Assembly: GCA_011392765.1 (NCBI GenBank)
Contig: WYCW01000001.1
Coordinates: 1,925,714-1,989,713, forward strand
Length of the DNA: 64,000 nucleotides
Direction: 5' to 3'
DNA from: Candidatus Thiosymbion ectosymbiont of Catanema sp. Cochon2018
GTDB taxonomy: Bacteria > Pseudomonadota > Gammaproteobacteria > Chromatiales > Chromatiaceae
The first letter of the stretch is position 1. Each line of letters opens with the position of its first letter. A program made the translations under genes and the position numbers. This document shows, piece after piece, positions 46,462-57,197 of the stretch. The notes under the pieces were generated by a model. That model was not told the DNA's origin. It ran no database searches and saw nothing but the letters and a program-made list of their open reading frames with translations.

Positions 46462-47682
46462 CTAATCCCGCGGCCACGGCAGGATCCTGTTGTCACTGAC
46501 CGGCGTGTCCGAATCTTCAGGTAAGCTGGGGAGCGGATCTAGCTGCGGCTCGGTTCGGGACGGCGTGGTGATGTAGAGGTCGGCCTCGGAGACCGGATCC
46601 GCCTCCCCCATCTCTCCATCCGGGTCTCCGGACCTGCCGTAGGGCACGAGGGTTCGGGTGATTGGGGTCGGGGCCGGTCCCGCCGGTGTCTGCTCCGCCG
46701 GGCCTGCCCCGATGGTGACGCCCATGGCAGCGGTGCCCGAGGTCTCCAGTACCGGTTCCCTGAGTATCGGGGTCTCTTGCCGGTGCCTACGCCGCCGCTG
46801 CATCCAGCCCAGAAGCAGGATCGGTAACGCCAGGGTCGGTGCCAACGCCAGGGCGGACCAGGGTATGGACTCCCGCAACGGGCGCTCGGGACTGGGGTGA
46901 GGCGCGGCTGGCGCGGAGGCCGCTTTCGTAGTCGGCGTCGCCGCGGCCGCCCGACTTGTCGTCCTTCCCGATGCTTGGGTAGCCTCGCTCTCGGACGGCG
47001 GAATGTCCGTCGCCTCTGTGTCGGGTCCGTCGGATTGCGTCGGCTGGACCTGCTGCAACGCCGCCAATTTTTCGTTGCCGAGTGCAACCAATCTTCGCGT
47101 GTCCGCCAGCTGTATTTCCAGCTCGCGGATGCGGCTGCGAAGCTCTGCGATCTCCCGGCGGACGAGTTCGTCGGCCACCGGTACCGACGGAAGGTCCTTC
47201 TCGCCCGACCCAGCCGTTTCCAAGGATGGCGTCTGGGCCGGCGGCCGAGTCCCCGGTCGCCCGCGCCGGGATGGCCGGCGGTTCGAGGTCACGGGCGGAT
47301 CGAGGAGCACTGTGTATGCCTTGACGAGCCGGCCCTGTGGCCAGTCGACCTCGATCAGAAAGTCTAAAAAGGGCTCACGGACCGGTTGGCGGCTGGTGAC
47401 TTGAATAAAGGCCCGCCCCTCCGCGGAGACCTGGGGTTCAAACTCGAGTCCCGTGAGAAACCGAGGTCGCTCGGTGCCTGCCTTGTCGAACTCGGCCTCG
47501 GAGGCGAGCCGGACCCGGACGGTGTCCAACTCGTCCGGCGCGATGTCCAGGAGCTCGATCTGGCCGACAAAGGGTTCGTTGAGTGCGGATCGGGTGCGTA
47601 TGTCACCGAGCCCCAACGCCCCGGCAAAGTGCGGCAACAGGGTCAGGGAAAGCACGGAGGTTATGACCGGCCGGCGCAGCAA
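46462..47682 (-). CDS. fimV: FimV N-terminal domain protein, C-terminally truncated
   Basis: A 406-residue protein. The signal peptide (MLRRPVITSVLSLTLLPHFA) is followed by the FimV opening ALGLGDIRTRSALNEPFVGQ then IELL, a coiled coil (about 165-205), a Pro/Ala-rich linker, one membrane helix (about 275-295, SALALAPTLALPILLLGWMQ) and a short acidic cytosolic part. FimV is a polar hub protein that organises type IV pilus and cAMP signalling and is usually 700-900 residues with TPR repeats ending the cytosolic part. Here it stops at the point where EAD(L/V)Y... normally leads into the TPRs. asd lies upstream, the conserved asd-fimV order. Confidence 0.8.
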   Translation of the reverse strand: MLRRPVITSVLSLTLLPHFAGALGLGDIRTRSALNEPFVGQIELLDIAPDELDTVRVRLASEAEFDKAGTERPRFLTGLEFEPQVSAEGRAFIQVTSRQPVREPFLDFLIEVDWPQGRLVKAYTVLLDPPVTSNRRPSRRGRPGTRPPAQTPSLETAGSGEKDLPSVPVADELVRREIAELRSRIRELEIQLADTRRLVALGNEKLAALQQVQPTQSDGPDTEATDIPPSESEATQASGRTTSRAAAATPTTKAASAPAAPHPSPERPLRESIPWSALALAPTLALPILLLGWMQRRRRHRQETPILREPVLETSGTAAMGVTIGAGPAEQTPAGPAPTPITRTLVPYGRSGDPDGEMGEADPVSEADLYITTPSRTEPQLDPLPSLPEDSDTPVSDNRILPWPRD

Positions 47683-47751
47683 TCTGCTCCCTCCCTCAAC
47701 TCAAGGAGTAAACCCCGACCTCCGAGTTTGTCTCCTCATTTAGCTCTTCTT

Positions 47752-47997
47752 CTAGCGAGGCGCTGCCTCAGACCGACGAGGGGTGAATTCTTGACTCGTT
47801 TCGGCGCCATCTTTTATCCGCAGATTACGTAGATTTTCGCAGATTATTTCTATTCTTAATCTGCGAAAATCTGCGTAATCTGCGGATAAAAACAATGGGC
47901 GCAATACCCCCAAGTGCTGCATGAGGAGATGTGAGTTTTTGTGCCGTGCACAAACTTGACTCATTGGTAAAGATCCGGGTCCCTCAAGGAATCCTAG
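47752..47997 (-). repeat. CTAG-bounded element D6 (GCAGATT module)
   Basis: Inverted copy of the D2 type: CTAGCGAGGCGCTGCCTCAG ... TTGTGCCGTGCACAAACTTG ... GGTCCCTCAAGGAATCCTAG. Inner stem-loop of iterated GCAGATTACGTAGATTTTCG. Identical in layout to D2. Confidence 0.85.
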
Positions 47998-48171
47998 TGG
48001 GCGTTCTCAATCAATAAATCATCTAATGTGTTGTAGGCTGGGTCGAGGAACGAAACCCAGCTTTTCCGATCCGCAATACCGTGTGCTGGGTTTGGCCGTC
48101 CCTGGCCGTAACCCAGCACACTACGGGCTTGATTTTTATGATGATTTGGCTCAATTGAGAACACCCCCTAG
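47994..48171 (+). repeat. CTAG-bounded element F2 (GTAGGCTGGGT module)
   Basis: Ends CTAGTGGGCGTTCTCAATCA and TCAATTGAGAACACCCCCTAG. Inner palindrome GTAGGCTGGGTCGAGGAACG ... CCGTAACCCAGCACACTACG. Same ends as F1 but a different inner palindrome. Confidence 0.8.
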
Positions 48172-48276
48172 GGTGAGCTGTGCCTACCAAATACTACGCC
48201 TGATCGGTGGGTACAGCCCACCCCACGGGTACGGTTCTATGAAAATCAATGGCTTAGTTTTTAGACAGCCTCTTAG
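48172..48276 (+). repeat. Element G2, left end lost
   Basis: A GGTGAGCTGTGCCTACC...GGTGGGTACAGCCCACCCCA palindrome, then AAAATCAATGGCTTAGTTTT TAGACAGCCTCTTAG at the right edge, as in G1 and G3. The left end is replaced by F2. The final TTAG supplies the asd stop codon (TAA on the minus strand). Confidence 0.7.
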
Positions 48277-49388
48277 CGTTCGAGCAGCAAACGCAGTACC
48301 CGACGTAAGGGTTCGGCCGCTCCCCATAGGAGCTGATCGCCGACGGTGAAGGCCGAGAGGTACTGCTCGCCCAGGTTCATCTTGCGCAATCGCCCCACCG
48401 GTATCTGTAAGGTACCCGTGACCGCCGCCGGCGCGAGCGCCTGTACCGTGGCCTCCCGCTCGTTGGGAACCAGCATCACCCAGTCGTTGGCGGAGTCGAT
48501 CATATCCTCGATCTCATCCAGCGGGATATTGCCGCCGAGCCTGATGGTCAGCCCCTGGCTGTGACAACGCATGGCCCCCACCCGCACGCAGGTACCGTCG
48601 ATGGGGATCGGCCGCTCCTCGCGCCCGAGGATCTTGTTGGTCTCTGCCATGCCCTTCCATTCCTCCCGGCTCTGGCCGTTCGCAAGCTGGGTGTCGATCC
48701 AGGGAATCAGGCTCCCCGCCAAGGGGACACCGAAGCGGGGTGTCGGAAATCGTGTCCCGCGCATGGTCTCGGTCACTACGCGGTCGATGTCCAGGATGGC
48801 CGAGGCGGGATCTGCCAGCAGCTCGGCCACACCGTCGTGGATAGCGCCCATCTGCGCGAGGAGCTCGCGCATGTGCTGGGCGCCGGCACCGGAGGCGGCC
48901 TGATAGGTCATGGCGCTGACCCATTCCACCAGGCCGTGCCGGAACAGCCCCCCCAGGGCCATCAGCATCAGGCTGACGGTGCAGTTGCCGCCGATGAAGT
49001 CCCGCTTGCCCGCGGCGAGGGCCGCGTCGATGACATCGCGATTGACCGGGTCGAGCACGATGACGCTGGTGGGCGCCATGCGTAGGGTCGAGGCGGCGTC
49101 GATCCAATAGCCCCGCCAGCCCCGGTCCCGCAGACCGGGGTAGACCGCTTGCGTGTAGCTGCTGCCCTGACAGGTGAGCACCAGGTCCATGGCAGCCAGG
49201 GCGTCGAGATCCCCGGCGTCCCGCAGAGGGGCACTGCCCCGACCTGCGTCCGGGCCGGCCCGACCCACCTGGGAGGTGGTGAAGAAGACCGGTTCGTCGA
49301 TGTCCGCGAAGTCCCCTTCCTCACGCATTCGATCCATGAGTACCGAACCCACCATACCGCGCCATCCCACGAAGCCGACCTTATTCAT
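48273..49388 (-). CDS. asd: Aspartate-semialdehyde dehydrogenase
   Basis: A 371-residue cytosolic enzyme that reduces aspartyl phosphate to the semialdehyde for lysine/DAP, threonine and methionine synthesis. The start [20 protein letters not shown] is chosen over an ATG four codons upstream. [11 protein letters not shown] is the NADP-binding loop, [15 protein letters not shown] holds the catalytic Cys, and [12 protein letters not shown] contains the conserved His. The long-form gammaproteobacterial type (E. coli Asd, 367) is evident. The stop lies on the edge of element G2. Confidence 0.97.
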   Translation of the reverse strand: MNKVGFVGWRGMVGSVLMDRMREEGDFADIDEPVFFTTSQVGRAGPDAGRGSAPLRDAGDLDALAAMDLVLTCQGSSYTQAVYPGLRDRGWRGYWIDAASTLRMAPTSVIVLDPVNRDVIDAALAAGKRDFIGGNCTVSLMLMALGGLFRHGLVEWVSAMTYQAASGAGAQHMRELLAQMGAIHDGVAELLADPASAILDIDRVVTETMRGTRFPTPRFGVPLAGSLIPWIDTQLANGQSREEWKGMAETNKILGREERPIPIDGTCVRVGAMRCHSQGLTIRLGGNIPLDEIEDMIDSANDWVMLVPNEREATVQALAPAAVTGTLQIPVGRLRKMNLGEQYLSAFTVGDQLLWGAAEPLRRVLRLLLER

Positions 49389-50589
49389 CTCCAACTCCAC
49401 TCGCTACTCGTCACCCATGAGTTTTCCGCCGCGATGCGTGTCACCCGCCCCCGCCGGCGGCATTGTGCCGATATCGGGTCTATTATCCCAGGAATCTTCG
49501 GGCGGGCTAGGGGGTGTTCTCAATCAAGCCAAATCCATGTAGCGCAGGCGTCCCGCCTGCCGGAACACGGGCGTTTTGCCCGCGGGTTGCAGGCGAGACG
49601 CCTGCGCTACGTTCTTGGTTCCTGCGATGACCCGGCTTGATTGAGAACACCCCCTAGGATCCTTGAGGGACCCGAATCTTTACCAATGAGTCAAGTTTAT
49701 GCAGTGCACAAATCGGGATCGGGATCGCAATCGGGATTGATATCGAAAGGCTCTTTATGGATTCCGGACTGCTGACGATCACGGAAGGGCACCACCGGAC
49801 ACTTTGGCGTGCGGCGGCGGCTTTACCCCGACACCGGAAGGAACCGGCGGTGCTTGGTGTAACCAAGGGATCGGTCAGGTAGTACAAGCCTGCCGCCGCT
49901 TGGGATTGGGCACGGCCTCTATCCCCGGCACCGGCGTTACGACCAGGGGAAAGCGCCGTCGCCGCGGCGGGTGGTGAACCCGGCGCTCGGAGTTCCGGCA
50001 CCGGCTGCCGGGAACCCTCGTCGCTCAGGTTCGAGGTGGCCGCGCCGCTTTGCCGGCGCACGCCAAAACAGTCCGGAATCCATAAAGAGCCAATCGAAAT
50101 TCCGATTGCGATCCCGATTTCGATCCCGATTTCGACCTACCCAAGCTCTCCAACGGTTGGTTAGGTGTAAGCGTGTGTTGTCCTTTCCGGACTGCATCAC
50201 CGCCAGGCGCGAACCGCATCTTTGGACGGTGCGCCGTGCCCAACGAAATGCCGATGTTGGGCACGCCAGATCGTCCCTGATCCCGCGCCCAATACCTTTG
50301 CTAAGCCGGAATGCAGAGTGGTATGGGATAGGTACCCGTCCTTGCCGCCAGCTGTGCGTAGAATCCATGGCTCCCTCTTATGAGCCGAGGTCGCAGTGAC
50401 TCCTCAAGCCCCCGAAGTTGATTGGTCCCGTCTTCCCTATGGGCCTTTAGGGGTGTCCACTGGCCAAATATCATAAAAATCCCGTGCCCTAGGTAAGCTG
50501 CCGCGGGCGGCGAAACCCAGCACGGGTTGCGGATGGGCTGTTCGTCCTCACCCGCTTTAACACTTGGTGAGACGCTCCCTGGAGGCCCA
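49389..50589. other. Nested repeat block, no gene
   Basis: F3 (49507-49657) shares CTAG with a D left arm (49654-49711). Then come iterated ATCGGGATCGGGATCGCAAT (49712-49745), the 24-bp motif (49749-49772), a family-C sequence (49773-50068), the inverted 24-bp motif (50069-50091) and the inverse iteration ATTGCGATCCCGATTTCGAT (50092-50134). The result is a nested dyad over 400 bp. 50230-50300 is a GTGCCCAAC/GTTGGGCAC palindrome. 50400-50589 matches the 5' flank of the small gene at 51776. Confidence 0.6.
49507..49657 (+). repeat. CTAG-bounded element F3 (GTAGCGCAGGCG module)
   Basis: CTAGGGGGTGTTCTCAATCA ... TTGATTGAGAACACCCCCTAG, inner GTAGCGCAGGCGTCCCGCCT ... GAGACGCCTGCGCTACG. Closest to F1. 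Its right CTAG begins the next D arm. Confidence 0.85.
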
Positions 50590-50940
50590 TCCTGACCCAA
50601 GTCCTGTCCGCTGAGTCGCGCCACGAGTCCCTCATTCGGATCCGAGCGGGCCCGAACCCCCAAGAGCGTTCGCGACGGAGCTTCGGCTTGCCGCGCCGAG
50701 ATGCTGCCGTCGGACCGCGGTTGCCAGTTGCCCGGTGCCTTCTGGCCGATGAGCAGGGTCGTAACTTCGTCGTCTTCAAGACGGGCGACCGCAGCTACCG
50801 CTGTCAGTTTTCTACCGGGGATACCAGCAGTACGGCACGGGGTGAAGGAGTATGATCTGTCCGAGTGTGTGGTCTCGCTGCTCCAGGTCTCAGGCTGATC
50901 ATGCCGCCGAGGAGCGCGGGGGACAGCCAACTAAGCGCAG
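50590..50940 (+). pseudogene. Frameshifted paralogue of the gene at 51776
   Basis: The sequence matches 51760-52137 over its whole length (for example CGTCGTCTTCAAGACGGGCG, CTGTCCGAGTGTGTGGTCTC), but small insertions and deletions break the frame several times. A decayed tandem duplicate, separated from the intact copy by about 0.8 kb. Confidence 0.8.
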
Positions 50941-51775
50941 CTGAGTATCCGTATCAGGAGAATCGCTGTGACTCTTATAATAAGTGATACCAGATGCGTG
51001 TTTCGAGGTTCCGTTAAGCGCACGTTCATGAGACTCTCGTTGCCGACGAGGATGACTCATCGGAGCACGAAATGATTGATAAAGCGACAGCCACGACTTT
51101 CGTCAGGCTGGAAATTGAGCGTGCTCTTGTCTATGGCATCGAATCCGTGAAGGCCCTGAGAAACTACGTCAGGCATCCTGGCTGTTGAACAACCGATCGA
51201 CGAAGACCCGCACGTAGCCTCTGCTCAAGATACAAGCAGCGCCTACGTGGCCGCTTGTATGCCGCGTGGCGCCGCGTAATAATCTGACGTCAAAGGCTAT
51301 TCCGCGCCTACTCGAGAATAACGACGCCGGCAACAAGATGATGTTTATGGCCCAGGCAGTGCGCTACGTCCGGCGCTACAAACATCCATGCCATGCTCAG
51401 GAGAAGAAACGACAGGCTACATACCCGCCAGCATTGCCCGTAAATCAGTACGGATAAAGTGAATCTTGAAATCAGAGCAAGTGAGCTGCTCGAAACAAAA
51501 TATCTACGCGCTCCGCGCCGGCGCTTGGGAGCTGGTAGCAATTTGTTGATCAATAAGAAATTTATACGCGCTCACCCTGCTGCTCGCTCATCTGATGCCG
51601 GATACCGTAACAAATCCATGGTAAACTCCTCCCTTTATGTAGCCTGGATGTCGTCAGTGTCCCCCATTCTCAAGCACCCGAAGTTTTGATTTGGTCCCGT
51701 ACTCTCCCGTAGTTAGCCTAGGAGGTCCCATCCTGGGGCCGGGCCGCGAGTCCTGTCCCGCTGAGTCGATTGCCT
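50941..51775. other. Intergenic, weak coding traces
   Basis: No convincing gene. A short frame at 51072-51188 reads MIDKATATTFVRLEIERALV then YGIESVKALRNYVRHPGC and continues open upstream without a start; it may be a remnant. 51561-51586 is a family-H end. 51650-51770 is the duplicated flank shared with 50400-50589. Confidence 0.4.
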
Positions 51776-52138
51776 ATGGTCGAGATCCCTGACATTTCGG
51801 ATACCGAGCGTTGGATCCTCGAGACCACCCTCAAAGAGCGTTACGGTCGTGAATCGGAGCTCCGGCTTGCCGACGCCGAGATCCGGCTGAGTCCGTCGGA
51901 CCGCGAGCTGACCAGTTGCCCGGTGGTCTTCTGGCACGATGAGCAGGGCTGTAACTTTGTCGTCTTCAAGACGGGCGACCGCAGTTACCGTTGCCAGTTT
52001 TTTTACCGGGGATACCAGCAGTACGGCACCGGGGTGAAGGAATATGACGATCTGTCCGAGTGTGTCGTCTCGCTGCTCCAGGCCCAGGCCGATCATGCCG
52101 CCGAGGAGCGTGGAGATATCGAATCCAAGCGAAGCTGA
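51776..52138 (+). CDS. Hypothetical 120-residue protein
   Basis: Starts MVEIPDISDTERWILETTLK and contains ELTSCPVVFWHDEQGCNFVV then FKTGDRSYRCQFFYRGYQQY, ending in an acidic tail. Soluble, no signal peptide or membrane helix, two central Cys. Not recognised. Codon use is like the core genes, and a decayed paralogue lies 0.8 kb upstream, which supports it being a real, once duplicated gene. A TTG two codons upstream is an alternative start. F4 begins 11 bases after the stop. Confidence 0.65.
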   Translation: MVEIPDISDTERWILETTLKERYGRESELRLADAEIRLSPSDRELTSCPVVFWHDEQGCNFVVFKTGDRSYRCQFFYRGYQQYGTGVKEYDDLSECVVSLLQAQADHAAEERGDIESKRS

Positions 52139-52148
52139 ATGGCCGTGA

Positions 52149-52322
52149 CTAGGGGGCGTTCTCAATTGAGCCAAATCATCATAAAACTCAAGCCCGTAGG
52201 CTGGGTTACGGCCAGGGACGGCCAAACCCGGCACAGGGTATTGCGGATCGGAAAAGCTGGGTTTCGTTCCTCAACCCAGCCTCCAACCCTTAGATGATTT
52301 ATTAATTGAGAACGCCCCCTAG
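52149..52322 (+). repeat. CTAG-bounded element F4 (GTAGGCTGGGT module)
   Basis: CTAGGGGGCGTTCTCAATTG ... TTAATTGAGAACGCCCCCTAG, inner GTAGGCTGGGTTACGGCCAG and AACCCAGCCTCCAAC. Inner part is F2 in reverse orientation. Confidence 0.85.
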
Positions 52323-52730
52323 GTGTCAGGTCCCGACAGTTAGCCCTACCGAAACCCATACAGTCGCCACCAGCATGAAGGAGAAATGAGTTGATGACAT
52401 TGGAATTGATTGAGCATCAGGTGGAAAATTTGTCAGCATCGGAACTCGCCGAATTTAGGGCACCTTGAAAAATAGGTGTTTTCACCGATCAGGCGACTCT
52501 AAACCCACTGATTATTCAAGTGCGCCGTTGACAAAAATCGTATTTTTCAAAGTGCCCTACAGGTACGCGTATTTAACGGAAATATTGCACACCCATCGGT
52601 TTTGTTACGGTTGTGTGGAATCGGATTTCTAACTATGCAGCACTAGCCACTTCCCGACCTATCGCCCGGCGCCCGCGAGAAGGGCGATGATCGAGAACAA
52701 CCCATACTTGAGACCAGCAAAGGGGGAACC
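52323..52730. other. Intergenic with inverted 100-bp element
   Basis: 52457-52558 is the second full copy of the TGAAAAATA element, inverted relative to 26523-26622. 52394-52460 holds a frame reading MTLELIEHQVENLSASELAE with FRAP, the start of an antitoxin-like helix (ribbon-helix-helix/addiction type) cut off by the element. No complete gene. Confidence 0.5.
52457..52558 (-). repeat. 100-bp element with TGAAAAATA ends, copy 2
   Basis: GGGCACCTTGAAAAATAGGT ... ATCGTATTTTTCAAAGTGCCC. Inverse of 26523-26622. It truncates a short antitoxin-like frame at its left edge. Confidence 0.75.
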
Positions 52731-53984
52731 ATGACCGCGAAAAATGCCTTCTACGCCCAATCCGGCGGAGTCACCGCCGTGATCAACGCCTCTGCCTGCG
52801 GGGTGATCGAGACCGCCCGCAAACACCCGGACAAGATCGCCAATGTCTATGCCGGCCGCAACGGTATCATCGGCGCGCTGACCGAGGATCTGATCGATAC
52901 CGGCAAGGAGTCCGCCGAGAACATCGCGGCCCTCCGCCACACACCCTCCGGCGGCTTGGGTTCCTGCCGCTACAAGCTCAAGAGCCTGGAGGCCAACAAG
53001 CGGGAGTACGAGCGCCTGATCGAGGTTTTTAAGGCCCACGACATCGGGTACTTCTTCTATAACGGCGGCGGCGACTCCGCAGACACCTGCTACAAGGTCT
53101 CCCAGCTCTCCGATGCCATGGGCTACCCGGTCCAGGCCATTCACGTGCCCAAGACGGTGGACAACGACCTGCCCATCACGGACAACTGTCCGGGCTTCGG
53201 CTCCGTCGCCAAGTACATCGCTACCTCGACCCTGGAGGCCTCTTTCGATGTGCGCTCCATGTGCGCCACCTCCACCAAGATCTTCGTCATCGAGGTCATG
53301 GGTCGTCATGCCGGCTGGATCGCCGCGGCCGGCGCCCTGGTGGCGGATCAGGGCATCCCGGTCCTGACCCTGTTCCCGGAGGTGGAGTTCGAGCAGGAAA
53401 AGTTCCTGACGGCGGTCAAGGCCAAGGTCGAGAAATTCGGCTACTGCACCGTCTGCGTATCCGAGGGTTGCCACTGGCCGGATGGGAGATTTCTGGCCGA
53501 ACAGGGTACCCGCGATGCCTTCGGTCACGCCCAGCTCGGGGGGGCGGCACCGGTGGTCGCCAATATGATCAAGGATGCCACAGGCTACAAGTTCCACTGG
53601 GCGGTGGCCGATTACCTGCAGCGGGCGGCACGTCACCTGGCCGCCAAGTCCGATGTGGAGCAGGCCTATGCCCTGGGTAAGGCGGGGGTGGAGTTCGCCC
53701 TCGAGGGCCACAATTCCATCATGCCCACGGTGGTACGCAAGTCATCGGACCCCTACGTCTGGGAGATCGGCAAGGCGCCCCTGTCGGAGGTGGCCAACGT
53801 GGAGAAGTTCATGCCCAAGGACTTCATCACCGAGGACGGCTACGGCATCACCGACAAGTGCCGCGAGTACCTGTATCCGATGATCCGGGGAGAGGACTAT
53901 CCGCCCTACGAGAAGGGGATGCCCAAATACGTCACCTTGAAGAACGCTCCGGTGGCCAAAAAGCTGGCTGCGTTCGAACTCTAA
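52731..53984 (+). CDS. pfp: Pyrophosphate-dependent 6-phosphofructokinase
   Basis: A 417-residue enzyme that reversibly phosphorylates fructose 6-phosphate with PPi. QSGGVTAVINASACGVI starts the fold; GGGDSADT at 112-119 forms the phosphoryl-donor site; PKTVDNDLPITD at 140-151 carries the Lys that marks PPi rather than ATP use and the catalytic Asp144; EVMGRHAGWIAAA binds substrate. In sulfur-oxidising and methanotrophic gammaproteobacteria this enzyme, paired with a membrane pyrophosphatase, is thought to stand in for fructose/sedoheptulose bisphosphatase in the Calvin or RuMP cycle and recover PPi. hppA follows 0.4 kb downstream. Confidence 0.95.
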   Translation: MTAKNAFYAQSGGVTAVINASACGVIETARKHPDKIANVYAGRNGIIGALTEDLIDTGKESAENIAALRHTPSGGLGSCRYKLKSLEANKREYERLIEVFKAHDIGYFFYNGGGDSADTCYKVSQLSDAMGYPVQAIHVPKTVDNDLPITDNCPGFGSVAKYIATSTLEASFDVRSMCATSTKIFVIEVMGRHAGWIAAAGALVADQGIPVLTLFPEVEFEQEKFLTAVKAKVEKFGYCTVCVSEGCHWPDGRFLAEQGTRDAFGHAQLGGAAPVVANMIKDATGYKFHWAVADYLQRAARHLAAKSDVEQAYALGKAGVEFALEGHNSIMPTVVRKSSDPYVWEIGKAPLSEVANVEKFMPKDFITEDGYGITDKCREYLYPMIRGEDYPPYEKGMPKYVTLKNAPVAKKLAAFEL

Positions 53985-54002
53985 AGCGGGCAGCGGGAAC
54001 CA

Positions 54003-54020
54003 GGGGGCCGCAAGCCCCCT
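54003..54020 (+). terminator. Terminator hairpin after pfp
   Basis: AGGGGGC-CGCAA-GCCCCCT followed by TTAT, about 20 bases past the stop. It suggests pfp and hppA are transcribed separately. Confidence 0.65.
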
Positions 54021-54086
54021 TTATCATCCCCTTGATCCAGCCTGGTACAGCAGTACCGAAGTACCAATAACATTGGTTTGGTTCCT

Positions 54087-54284
54087 CAGTCTGGAATCCG
54101 TAAAGGGCCTTGTTTTTTGCCGCAAATGAACGCGAATCAACGCAAATCGGTCGAAATTGGCTCGCCATTATCGACCGTTCCTGATCTATTTGCGTCCATT
54201 TGCGTTTATTTGCGGCTGAATCTTCCCTGAAGATCCTGCGAGTTCAATGTTATCGGTAGTTGAGAACATCTGTACTAGTCCCGC
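54087..54284 (-). repeat. Composite element: 24-bp motif, GCAAAT stem-loop, repeat B
   Basis: CAGTCTGGAATCCGTAAAGG (inverted 24-bp motif), then 54119-54216 CCGCAAATGAACGCGAATCA ... ATTTGCGTCCATTTGCGTTT (iterated stem-loop), then inverted repeat B ending GTACTAG. It fills most of the gap 53985-54391, which has no gene. Confidence 0.7.
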
Positions 54285-54343
54285 CGATGGCGTCGGATCG
54301 CCCCCGAGCGACCATTGCCCACCGACTCCGGTGCGGGGATGGG

Positions 54344-54349
54344 TATAAT
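54344..54349 (+). promoter_or_regulatory. -10 box of hppA
   Basis: GGGTATAATCAC contains a consensus TATAAT 42 bases before the start codon. No good -35 at the normal distance. AAGAGGAG at 54374-54381 is a strong ribosome site. Confidence 0.5.
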
Positions 54350-54391
54350 CACAACGTCCTAATCGAAAAAACCTAAGAGGAGTCAAACCAA

Positions 54392-56440
<2,049 letters not shown>

Positions 56441-56941
56441 GGGGATAACCTTATCCCTCTCTCACCGAGAGAGGGATACGCAAGGGAAAGATGGCGATAC
56501 GCGCCCTCATTGGGGAAGCGTATCGCCATTTTCGTTTGGCTCTTTATGGATTCCGGACTGCTTTGGAGTGCGCCGGCAAAGCGGCGCGTCCGAATCCAAC
56601 CTCGATCATGGGGATACCAACGGCGGTTGCCGGGAATCCGGGCACTTAAGGTTTCACCCGCGCCGCGGCGACGGCGCTTTCCCCTGGCCGCAGCGCCCTT
56701 ACTTGGAACGGATGTGTTGCCAAATCCAAAGCGGCGGCGGGCCTGTACCCCTTGGCCGACACCCCGGTTATGCCAAGCGCTGTCGGTGCCGGTAAGCACT
56801 GGGGTAAGGTTGCCGCCGCACTCCAAAACGTCCGGTGGTACCTTCCATGATCCTTAGAGGCTGTCTAAAAACCAACTAACCTGTAGGGTGGGCTGTGCCC
56901 ACCAAATACTCCGCCTGACCGGTGAGCACAGCCCACCCTTG
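56441..56941. other. Intergenic: terminator, family C element, left half of G3
   Basis: 56453-56477 ATCCCTCTCTC-ACC-GAGAGAGGGAT is a terminator-like hairpin after hppA. 56538-56561 is the 24-bp motif, 56562-56850 a family-C element (TTTGGAGTGCG at the left, inverse CGCACTCCAAAA at the right, inner GCGGCGACGGCGCTTTCCCC). 56854-56941 is the left half of G3 up to the IS110. No gene. Confidence 0.6.
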
Positions 56942-57197
56942 TATGTTCTGTTTCTAAGGGAAAGCCAAGGATCAGGTATAAAGGGATTTGATGGAGAGTA
57001 CCTGGGGAAGCCGTCCCACCCGGAGGCCCCGAGCCTGTGCGTAGATTGGCTCCCCGCCCTCTTCGCCCATACCGAAGAGTATCCGAGGCCGTGAGCGATG
57101 CTCGTGAGCCTGCATACACAAGGTCGGTAGGCGAGGGTTCAGGGTCGGGGAACCAGGTCTTGATCCTAGCGCCTTTTTGACTGACGAGGAACCACCC
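56942..57197 (+). ncRNA. Putative bridge RNA region of the IS110
   Basis: About 250 bp of non-coding DNA before the transposase ATG, with several internal dyads (GGATCAGG..., GAGTACCTGGGG..., CGAGGGTTC). IS110-group elements express a bridge RNA from this end that pairs with both donor and target; the 3' non-coding part is shorter (about 85 bp), consistent with the IS110 rather than the IS1111 subgroup. Position-based inference; guide loops were not resolved. Confidence 0.45.

Larger units (their letters stand above)
47683..48272. other. Intergenic: D6, F2 and G2 chained by shared CTAGs
   Basis: No gene. D6 (47752-47997, inverted), F2 (47994-48171) and the rest of a G element (48172-48276) abut each other through CTAG at 47994-47997 and 48168-48171. 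They separate asd from fimV. Confidence 0.6.

Noticed and set aside
50301-50930. A 209-residue minus-strand frame
   Set aside because: It covers the decayed paralogue and repeat DNA; the sense-strand match to the gene at 51776 explains the sequence.
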